The notes beneath the pieces are model-generated. The model had not been told where the DNA came from. It did no database searches and worked only from the letters and a program-made list of their open reading frames with translations. From contig NC_018581.1 of assembly GCF_000143885.2 (NCBI RefSeq), positions 62,001 through 126,000 on the forward strand: a stretch of DNA of 64,000 nt, given 5' to 3'. Source of the stretch: Gordonia sp. KTR9. Its GTDB lineage: Bacteria > Actinomycetota > Actinomycetes > Mycobacteriales > Mycobacteriaceae. Position 1 is the stretch's first letter. The number at the start of each line of letters is the position of its first letter. Positions 41,791-49,445 of the stretch are shown in pieces. A program made the position numbers and the translations under genes.

Positions 41791-43796
41791 CGGCGGGGGA
41801 GCTCCGTGGCGGGGTCGTCGGGGTCGAGGTGATCGGCGGCCTTGCGCAGGGCGGCCACCGCGGTGAGCCGGGACTCGAGTTCGGCCACCCGTCCGGATCG
41901 CTCCGAATCGGCGAGGGACGCGGCTGACTGTGCGGCACTGAGGGATTCCGAGATCGACCGGGCGGTCTGTTCGGCCACCGAGCTGAAGTGGTCGCGGAGG
42001 ACCCGCTGGATGACCCGCAACCGGTCGCGGGACTCCTTGCCGACCTGGAAACTGACGTCGTCGGTGAACGAGCGGACGGCGACCTTCGCCTTGGCGCGGC
42101 GCTCGAGGACCTTGGCCTCCTTGTCGTCCCGGTAGGCCTTGGTGCCGAGCAGCAACCCGGCGCCGACGGACACCGGGTTGATCAGCGCCATGCCGACCAT
42201 CGTCGAGATGAGCCCGAACATCAGCACACCGCCGTACGAGCCGCGCATGCCGATCAGCAGCTTCTGGGCGACACCGACTCTGCCGCTGTCGAGTTCGGCG
42301 AGTTCGGCGACGGAGTCGAGAACGCCGGTGAGGTCCGCGACGTCGATGTCGGGGAGCGAGTTCTGACCGGCGGCCGCGAAGTGGTCGGCGACTCTCTCGG
42401 CGAGCCACACCGACCGCTCGTGCGCCCAGACGAAGTTGTCGCCGACGACCGCCGCGGTCTGGTCGGCCAGCCAGTCGCTCAACTGTTCCCAGTCGACCCC
42501 CGGATCGCCCTCGTCGATCGCCCGTTCGGCTTCCCGGGTCACCGCGCGGAGACGGTCCCGCAGGTCGTGGTCGATGTCGGCGGCGAGGTCGGCGATCCCG
42601 TCGGCCAGCGTCTGTTGCCACTGGGCGGACTGCCGGCGCATGGCCTCGGCGTCGGACTTGGCCTCCCGGAGGGCTCCGACGGCGCGGCCGGCGGTCTCCG
42701 GATCACGCAGCGCGGCGAGCTCGCTGCTCAGCGTGAGGGCGAGATGTTCACTGACGACGCGCAGGTCGGTGGCGACGGTGGTGCGGGTCGCCTGCCGGGC
42801 GGTCGCCACCACGCGCTCGCGCAGGTAGCGGTACAGCTCGAGGAATCCGGCCTCCGCATTGAGTTTCTCGTCGCCGAGGCGCAGCGCGTGCGTACGGAGC
42901 ACAGACGACACCGGGAGCAGCGGGATGTCGAGGCCCGCGGTCTGCAGATGCGTCCGGTCGGCGTCGACGATGGCCCGCCAGTGCGGATACAGGTCGGTTT
43001 TCGTGATCAGACACGCGATCGTCGGGCACAGCCCGGCCACCTGCTGGAGGAACGACATCTCCGGTGCGGTGAACTCCTGACTGGCATCGGACACCACGAG
43101 CACTGCGTCGGCCGCCGCGACCATGCCCAATGTTGCTGCGGCATACGGGTGCCCGTGGCCTCCGACGCCGGGGGTGTCCACGAGGACCAGGCCGTCGGCG
43201 AGCAGCGGGCCGGGTGCCTCGATCTCGAGGCGGAGGACCTCGCGGCCACCGGCGAGCGGGGAGTCGGGGGTGATGCCGGCGATGGCGTTCATCGGCACCG
43301 GGATGCGGTTGTCTGTCGACGGGCCGTCGACGATCAGATGAGCCGCCGGCTGCGGGGCGTGTGAGATGACGGTCGGGACCGCGGTCGTCTCGTCGTCGCC
43401 GACCGAGCACACGTCGAGGTTGAGCAGGGCGTTGACGAACGAACTCTTGCCCTGTTTGAGCTGACCCACCACGACGATCCGCAGCCGGGGGTCGGTGATC
43501 CTGGTGCGCGCGCCGTCGAGCCGGCTGACGAGATCGTTGCGACCGGCCTCCCGGGCCACCTCGGACATCGTGGCCAGCAGGTCGCCGATGGTGCTGGGCG
43601 ACTGCGTCGTTCCCGCCGGACGTGAGTGGGCCGGTGGCGTCGTCGCGGGCGGAGACGTCCGGGACGGGACGGCGGCATGTGCTGATCGGGCCGGTGTGGC
43701 CGGGATCGGCGGTGTCCGGGCCGGGGCGGGGTCCTGGGCGTCCCGACCGGCGGCGTGCCGGCCGACCCGAGGCGGTTCGGCGGGTGGAGTCGTCAT
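41787..43796 (-). CDS. iniA: Dynamin-like GTPase IniA
   Basis: A 669-residue dynamin-like GTPase. An Ala/Pro-rich N-terminus (1-65) precedes the G domain: G1 GQLKQGKSS at 111-119, G3 DTPGVGGHGHPYAA, G4 ITKTDLYPHW. The helical stalk holds a membrane paddle, GGVLMFGLISTMVGMALINP then VSVGAGLLLG, near residues 530-560. Mycobacterial IniA is a membrane-fission dynamin with this layout. ATG 43796 follows GAGGAC and replaces a longer frame to 43856. The stop overlaps the iniC start. It lies 189 bp downstream of iniB. Confidence 0.93.
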   Translation of the reverse strand: MTTPPAEPPRVGRHAAGRDAQDPAPARTPPIPATPARSAHAAVPSRTSPPATTPPAHSRPAGTTQSPSTIGDLLATMSEVAREAGRNDLVSRLDGARTRITDPRLRIVVVGQLKQGKSSFVNALLNLDVCSVGDDETTAVPTVISHAPQPAAHLIVDGPSTDNRIPVPMNAIAGITPDSPLAGGREVLRLEIEAPGPLLADGLVLVDTPGVGGHGHPYAAATLGMVAAADAVLVVSDASQEFTAPEMSFLQQVAGLCPTIACLITKTDLYPHWRAIVDADRTHLQTAGLDIPLLPVSSVLRTHALRLGDEKLNAEAGFLELYRYLRERVVATARQATRTTVATDLRVVSEHLALTLSSELAALRDPETAGRAVGALREAKSDAEAMRRQSAQWQQTLADGIADLAADIDHDLRDRLRAVTREAERAIDEGDPGVDWEQLSDWLADQTAAVVGDNFVWAHERSVWLAERVADHFAAAGQNSLPDIDVADLTGVLDSVAELAELDSGRVGVAQKLLIGMRGSYGGVLMFGLISTMVGMALINPVSVGAGLLLGTKAYRDDKEAKVLERRAKAKVAVRSFTDDVSFQVGKESRDRLRVIQRVLRDHFSSVAEQTARSISESLSAAQSAASLADSERSGRVAELESRLTAVAALRKAADHLDPDDPATELPRR

Positions 43797-43985
43797 GGTG
43801 TCCTCACGGTAGCGGTGAGTCGGCGCGTCCGGTCGGCATCGGCCGGGCTTTCGCATGTGGCCGGTCGGTGCGACCGCGGTCGGGCCGGTTGAGGGGACGC
43901 GGACGAGGACCGCCCCGGGGCCGGCCCACGTCCAGGGTTGCTGGAGCGATGGGCGGTCCCGGGGCGGGTTGCCGACCTGAAGGGG

Positions 43986-46900
43986 TCAGTCGGCCTCGGG
44001 TCCGGCGTCCGGGGTGTCGACGCCGATCCCGGTGTCTGTGTCGCCACCGAGGCCACCGGTCAGGCCTCCGGTGAGGCCCCCGGTCAATCCGCCGGTGAGA
44101 CCGGCGGTCGTGTCGGCCACGCCGCCGACGGTCGTGTCGAGTGCGCCGCCGAGTCCGGCGTCGGTGTCGGTCGCGCCGCCGAGGTCGAGGCCGCCCTCCG
44201 CACCGGCACCGCCACCCGCGTCGACTCCGCCACCGGCGACCGCGCCACCGGTGAGTCCACCGGCCACCCCGCCGACGATGTCCGTCGTCGTGTCGAGGGT
44301 GCCGCCGACGGTCGTGTCGAGGGTGCCGCCGATCCCGGTCTCGAGCGAACCCGCGGTCTCGCCGACCGCGTCGACCGCCCCGCCGGCGGTGCCGGAGATC
44401 GCGGTGGTCAGCTCCGCGGTGACGTCTGCAGGCAGCTCGGTGTCGAGCGCGCCGCCCAGGCCCAGGTCGCCACCCAGGCCGAGGTCCCCACCCAGTCCGC
44501 CGCCGAGGCCGCCGCCGGTGTCGAGACCCAGCGCACCGTCGAGCACCGGACCGGCGGTGGCTCCCAGCGCGGCGTCGCCGATACCGAGACCGGTCTCCAG
44601 GGTGCCGGCGAGTCCGCCCTCCAGGGTGGTGTCCAGTCCGGCGACCAGGTCCGTGCCGGTCTCGGCCACGGTGCCCAGGCCGGCCAGGGTCCCGGCGCCC
44701 AGGTTGCCGGTGAGGCTGTCGACGACCGTGCCGCCGAGTGATTCGGTGACCAGGATCGGGCCGCCGACGGTGATGGTGCCCTCGGGGGAGAGGATGAGGC
44801 TCGGGTTGATGATCGCCTCGAGTTCGCCGGTCAGCGCGCCGCCGAGGCCGCCGGTGGCCTCCAGGGTCGAGTCCAGGGTGGCGACGAGGCCGTCGGTGGC
44901 CGACAGGTCCACGTCGAGCGCGGTGCTGAGAACGGTGCTGAGCGCCGCGGGGAGGTCCGCTCCGGCCGTCAGCTGGCCGGCGAGCGAACCACCGAGTTCC
45001 CCGCTCAACGCGGTCCCGAGGACGGCGCCGAGTGACGCGCCGAGGTCGGCGCCGACATCGCCGCCGGCTGCCAGCACGGCCTCGAGGGTCCCGCTGAGGT
45101 CGGCTGCGGTCTCGGTCACCAGGCCGAGTCCTGCGCCGGCGTCGAGCGCGGCGTCCAGCGCCCCACCGAGCTGCGCGATCAGTGCGCCGTCGACGCCGAG
45201 AGCACCACCCAGATCCGCGGCCAACAGTTCGCCGAGGTTCAGGCCGGCGCCGGCCGCGGCGTCGAGGATGCCCTCGATGCCGGTGGTCGCGCCCAGCACG
45301 CCGCCCAGGGTGGCCCCGAGTCCGGCTGCGAGGTCGCCGCCACCGCCGACGATCGCGCCCAGTTGCGCGGCCAGGTCGGTCGCCAGGCCGCCCTCGAGCA
45401 GACCCGTGAGGTCGGCACCGAGAACGCCGCCCAGCTCGAGCGCACCGCCCAGGGCTGCCCCCAGGTCGGCACCCGCGGCAGCACCCAGGACGCCGGAGAG
45501 CACCGTGCTCAGCGCGGTGTCGAGGCCTGCGCCGGCCGACAACAGACCGTTGAGTGCGGCACCGAGTTCGGTGCCGAGCCCGCCCACGACCCCGAGGCCG
45601 CCGCCGAGTGCGCCCTCGACCGCGCCACCGAGGCCGGCGCCCAGTCCGGCACCGAGATCCAGACCTGCGTCCAGTGCGCCACCGACCCCGGCTCCGAGTG
45701 CACCACCGAGACCGAGTCCGGTCTCGAGGGCGCCGCCGAGGCCTGCGGTCAGGTCGGCGGCCAGGCCACCTTCGAGGGCTGCGGCCAGGGTGCCGCCCAG
45801 TGCCGCTCCGAGATCGGCAGCAGCCTCGCCACCGACCTCGAGGCCGGCGGCCAGGGCGCCCGCGAGCGTCGTGCCGAGGTCGCCGCCCGCTTCGAGCAGT
45901 GCCTCGACGTCGACGATCCCGCCGGCTTCGAGAACGGATTCGAGCGCCGCGGCGAGACCGGCCTGAGCGCCGCCGCCGACACCGAGCGCGGCGGTCAGGG
46001 CGCCGCCGAGCACGGCGTTCGCACCGGCCGCGCCGGTCAGGACCAGGCCGCCGGTCGCTGCTGCCGTCGAGGTCAGGGCGACACCCAGTGCGGTGCCGAG
46101 GGACGCGGCGGCCGTACCGCCCGCGGCCAGGGTCGAGCTGAGGGCGCCGCTGAGCGTGGCGCCGAGTTCGCCGGACAGATCGGCGATGGCCTGCGCGTCG
46201 AGCAGACCCGACAGCGTCGCGGAGAGGTCGCCGGCGACGTCGAGAGTGGAGGTGAGAGCCGCGGTCAGATCTCCGGACAGTTCGGCACCGAGGCCGAGTG
46301 CGCCGGTGAGGACCGCCGAGAGTGCGCCGCCGGCCCCGAGGCCGGCACCGAGCGCGGCCGCGAGGTCGGCACCGAGTGCGCCGCCCGCGCCGATCGTGGC
46401 ACCGAGCAGACCGCCCAGCGTCGCACCGAAGGAGCCGGCGAGTTCGCCACCCACGCCGAGTGCCGCGGACAGCTGTGCGGCGAGGCCGCCGCCGAGTCCC
46501 AGGCCGAGGTCGGCACCTGCGGCGAGGAGCGCGTCGAGCGACGCACCGAGCTGCGCGACCAGAGCGCCTTCGGCGCCGATCGCACCGGCCAGCGATCCGG
46601 CGATGACCGGGCCGATGCCCGCGCCGAGCTCGAGTCCGCCGTCGACGATCGTCTCGAGAGCGGCTCCGAGTGCCGCACCGAACTGTGCTGCGATCGCGCC
46701 GCCGGCGCCGACACCGGCCGCCAGCGCCGCACCCAGTGCGACGGCCAGCTGGCCGGCGAGGTCGAGGTCACCGAATGCGATACCGCCGAGGTCGAGATCG
46801 GCCAGGGACAGACCGGAGAGGTCGATGTCTCCCAGCCCGATGCCTCCGAGGAGGCCGCCGAAGTCGATGTCGCCCAGAGCGATTCCGCCCAGGTCGAGTC

Positions 46901-47297
46901 CACCCACGCCGAGGCCGCCGAGATCGAGCCCGCCGATGTTCACATCACCGAAGTCGACGTCGCCACCGCCGAGGTTGATGTCGCCGAGGTTCAGGCCGCC
47001 CAGACCGATACCGCCGCCGACCACGCCTCCGCCGACCACGCCTCCGCCGACTGCGCCGCCGACTGCTCCACCGGCCGCTCCGCCGCCGGCACCGATGATC
47101 GCGCCGAGTCCACCGGCGGCTCCGCCGGCCAGACCGGCATCCGCCACCAGCGGGGCCGCCGCGGAGACGTCGGCCGGGGTGATGCCGGTTAGTCCGGCAC
47201 GGTCGATGGCGGCCTGGGGGTTGCCGCAGTAGGCGTTGAAGGATTCCTCGTCGCGAAGCAGACCGAGGATGAAGTCGAGTACCGCGTTGGTCGGCAT
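43986..47297 (-). CDS. iniB: IniB-like giant Gly/Ala/Leu-rich repeat protein
   Basis: A 1103-residue protein, over twice the 479 residues I recall for M. tuberculosis IniB. Residues 9-51 (FILGLLRDEESFNAYCGNPQ, AAIDRAGLTGITPADVSAAA) are the IniB N-terminal domain. Residues about 100-182 are a pentapeptide-like tract (LGDIN, FGDVN, IGGLD, LGDID, FGDLD). From about 185 to 1060 the chain is a degenerate repeat of LGAALGGAL and AGAxL type with Leu and Ala at regular spacing, then a Thr/Gly/Asp tail. There is no signal peptide or cysteine apart from Cys24. ATG 47297 has AAGGAAC upstream. It is likely a structural or membrane-associated scaffold induced by envelope stress. Confidence 0.88.
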   Translation of the reverse strand: MPTNAVLDFILGLLRDEESFNAYCGNPQAAIDRAGLTGITPADVSAAAPLVADAGLAGGAAGGLGAIIGAGGGAAGGAVGGAVGGGVVGGGVVGGGIGLGGLNLGDINLGGGDVDFGDVNIGGLDLGGLGVGGLDLGGIALGDIDFGGLLGGIGLGDIDLSGLSLADLDLGGIAFGDLDLAGQLAVALGAALAAGVGAGGAIAAQFGAALGAALETIVDGGLELGAGIGPVIAGSLAGAIGAEGALVAQLGASLDALLAAGADLGLGLGGGLAAQLSAALGVGGELAGSFGATLGGLLGATIGAGGALGADLAAALGAGLGAGGALSAVLTGALGLGAELSGDLTAALTSTLDVAGDLSATLSGLLDAQAIADLSGELGATLSGALSSTLAAGGTAAASLGTALGVALTSTAAATGGLVLTGAAGANAVLGGALTAALGVGGGAQAGLAAALESVLEAGGIVDVEALLEAGGDLGTTLAGALAAGLEVGGEAAADLGAALGGTLAAALEGGLAADLTAGLGGALETGLGLGGALGAGVGGALDAGLDLGAGLGAGLGGAVEGALGGGLGVVGGLGTELGAALNGLLSAGAGLDTALSTVLSGVLGAAAGADLGAALGGALELGGVLGADLTGLLEGGLATDLAAQLGAIVGGGGDLAAGLGATLGGVLGATTGIEGILDAAAGAGLNLGELLAADLGGALGVDGALIAQLGGALDAALDAGAGLGLVTETAADLSGTLEAVLAAGGDVGADLGASLGAVLGTALSGELGGSLAGQLTAGADLPAALSTVLSTALDVDLSATDGLVATLDSTLEATGGLGGALTGELEAIINPSLILSPEGTITVGGPILVTESLGGTVVDSLTGNLGAGTLAGLGTVAETGTDLVAGLDTTLEGGLAGTLETGLGIGDAALGATAGPVLDGALGLDTGGGLGGGLGGDLGLGGDLGLGGALDTELPADVTAELTTAISGTAGGAVDAVGETAGSLETGIGGTLDTTVGGTLDTTTDIVGGVAGGLTGGAVAGGGVDAGGGAGAEGGLDLGGATDTDAGLGGALDTTVGGVADTTAGLTGGLTGGLTGGLTGGLGGDTDTGIGVDTPDAGPEAD

Positions 47298-47647
47298 GGC
47301 GTCGTTCCTTGCGTCGGGGAGATCGGAGTTCGATCCCGTGTCGAGTTCGACCGTATGGACTTCGGCGCGCGACGACATCGGGGTAAATCCCCAGTCCTGT
47401 GGCGGGGGGGGGTCTCGTCGGCGGCATAGGGGATCCGACCGGGGGATCGGTGCTCGTCCCGCCGCACGGGTGGGGGTGTCGGGACTTTCCCCCTAATCTC
47501 CGGCCAGGGCTAACACCCGGGGACCGGTACGCGACACACTGGGTGAAGTGCACCGCCGGGGCCGGGGCACGTGACATCGACGGTGAGCTCACGAGATGAG
47601 CGACCGTCACCGACCACCGTCTGCAGGTGCGAACAGGAGTGACCGTC
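47298..47647. promoter_or_regulatory. Divergent iniBAC / hsp70 control region
   Basis: A 350-bp gap without a gene. It has the dyad GGGG-TAAAT-CCCC at 47380-47392, a run of nine G at 47404-47412, and GGGACTTTCCCCCTAATC near 47480, which repeats the theme in degenerate form. Any of these may serve IniR or a nucleoid protein. The hsp70 ribosome site CAGGAG is at 47636. No clear -10/-35 pair was found. Confidence 0.4.
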
Positions 47648-49411
47648 ATGGCCATCGGGATCGGTGTGAAGATCGGAACCGCGAACAGCGTTGCGGTAGC
47701 TGCTTCGGAACAGTCCTGGGAGGGTGCGGTCTCGGTCGAGACCTCCGCTCTGGTCGATGCCGACGACTTCCTCGGACGGGTCGGCGACCCGGTACCGATG
47801 CTCGACGAGCACGGACGCACGATCGCGGCCGCCGAGATCTACGCCGACGCGGTCGCGGCGCTGATCACCCGGCTCGACCTCGGCGCGGACTCGACGTCGT
47901 TCGACGATCTGCACATGAGTGTCGTGTATCCGGACAACTGGACCGATCAAGCCGTCGACGAGGCCCGGGCGGCGCTCGCGGCCCACCCCGACACGGTGCC
48001 GGCGGAGTCGACCACCTGGGTGCCCGAATCGCGGGCGATCCTGGCCGCCGCCGAACACGCCGAGGGCGCCTTCGGTGAGGGCACCGTCGTCGTCTGCGAT
48101 CTCGGCGCCGCCGGCCTCACCGTCTCCGTCCTGGCCACCGGCTCCGACCCGGTCCGCCTCGGCCGGCCAGTGCACCTGGACACCGTGAGCGGCAACGAGT
48201 TCGATCGCCTGGTGCTCGCGCACACGCTGCGGGTGACCGGTGCCGACGCCGAGGTCGACTCGGGTCTGGCCGATCCGCAGCGCAGTGATGCGATCCTCGA
48301 CGACGTCAATCGGTTGCGCGCCGACTGCCGACGGGCCAAGGAGTCGTTGTCGGTCGACACCGACACCGTCGTCGGAGTGCGGATCGGAGCCGTCCACACC
48401 GAGGCGCGATTGGTCCGCGACGACATCGAGGATCTGCTTCGCGCGCCCGTCATGGAATCGGTTGCCCTCGTCCGCGAAGCTCTTGCCGCCTCCGCGAGCG
48501 GTGTCGACTCCGGAACGGCTGCCGCAGGACTGAAGCCGGCGGAGGTGAGCGCGGTTGTCCTCGGTGGCGGTGGTGCCGCGATCCCACTCGTGACCGAGAT
48601 GCTGTCCTCGACCCTGCGCCTGCCGGTCGTCCTCGACTCCGATCCGGCCTCCGCATCGGCAGCCGGTGGCGCGCTCCTGGCGGGCGCGGCGCTCGCCGAG
48701 CAGCGGTCGGCGATCACTCCCGCGACCGTCGCGACGACCGCATCGATCGTCCCGGCCTCACCCGAAGACCGGCCGCTCCGCGAGATCGTCCCGGCACCGA
48801 GCACTCCGCTGACCGAGCCCGCCCCGCGGTTGTCGCGGCGCAAGCGCGGGACGCTGATCACGCTCGGGGCCGCCGCATTGGCCCTGGTCACGGCCACCGG
48901 ACTCTCCGTCGGCACCGGACTCGTCGGCTCGGTCGGTGAGGCCACGCCCCCGCCGGCGGGTGCGGCGACCACGACGGCCACCTCGACGCAGAACCCCGCT
49001 GGCGGCCCTGGTACCACCGTGACAGGTGCGCGTCCCGGGACCACCGCGGCACCGGTGACCGGAACCGGCACGCGAGCGCCGGGTACGGCAACCGACGCCC
49101 CGCGTCGGACCGCCGCCGGGGCCTCGTCAGCCGGTGGCCCGTCGGGCGGCGCCCCGTCTGCCGGTGCTCCCGCGCCCGGAAACACCCCCGGGCGCCCGGC
49201 ACCAGCGCCGGCACCCGCGCCCGCTCCGGCACCTGCGCCCGCTCCGGCACCTGCGCCCGCGCCCGCTCCGGCCCCGGCACCTGCGCCGGAACCGGACACC
49301 AGCGGTGGCGGCATCACCCCGGGCGGCGTTCTCGACGGCACCGGCCGGGTCCTCGACGGCACCGGTCGGATCGTGTGCGGCGTGACCGGCGTCGTCGGCG
49401 TCGACTGCTGA
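47648..49411 (+). CDS. Membrane-anchored Hsp70-like protein
   Basis: A 587-residue protein. Residues 1 to about 360 form an actin-like ATPase domain related to DnaK: phosphate-1 IGVKIGTANSVAVA, phosphate-2 VVVCDLGAAGLTVSVL, and adenosine motif AVVLGGGGAAIPLVTEML. The substrate-binding domain of DnaK is absent. Instead a basic RRKRG stop leads into one membrane helix (about 402-424), then a Thr/Ala/Pro-rich outer region with a tract of about fifteen Ala-Pro pairs (49200-49290) and a C-terminal VLDGTGRVLDGTGRIVCGVT ending GVDC. Divergent from iniB, it precedes iniR. A role in sensing or chaperoning at the envelope is inferred. Confidence 0.87.
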   Translation: MAIGIGVKIGTANSVAVAASEQSWEGAVSVETSALVDADDFLGRVGDPVPMLDEHGRTIAAAEIYADAVAALITRLDLGADSTSFDDLHMSVVYPDNWTDQAVDEARAALAAHPDTVPAESTTWVPESRAILAAAEHAEGAFGEGTVVVCDLGAAGLTVSVLATGSDPVRLGRPVHLDTVSGNEFDRLVLAHTLRVTGADAEVDSGLADPQRSDAILDDVNRLRADCRRAKESLSVDTDTVVGVRIGAVHTEARLVRDDIEDLLRAPVMESVALVREALAASASGVDSGTAAAGLKPAEVSAVVLGGGGAAIPLVTEMLSSTLRLPVVLDSDPASASAAGGALLAGAALAEQRSAITPATVATTASIVPASPEDRPLREIVPAPSTPLTEPAPRLSRRKRGTLITLGAAALALVTATGLSVGTGLVGSVGEATPPPAGAATTTATSTQNPAGGPGTTVTGARPGTTAAPVTGTGTRAPGTATDAPRRTAAGASSAGGPSGGAPSAGAPAPGNTPGRPAPAPAPAPAPAPAPAPAPAPAPAPAPAPAPEPDTSGGGITPGGVLDGTGRVLDGTGRIVCGVTGVVGVDC

Positions 49412-49445
49412 GCCCGTTGACTCCCGGTCTGGTGTGGACTGTTCG

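Noticed and set aside
44014..47192. Long open frames on the + strand opposite iniB (about 650, 609 and 379 codons)
   Set aside because: They are mirror frames of a Gly/Ala/Leu-rich gene. Composition is only Pro/Ala/Ser/Arg, with no motif or ribosome site. iniB has a conserved N-terminus and a good start.
47328..47345. tRNA-like GAGTTCGATCCC stretch
   Set aside because: There is no cloverleaf, no anticodon arm and no acceptor pairing. It is upstream DNA of iniB.
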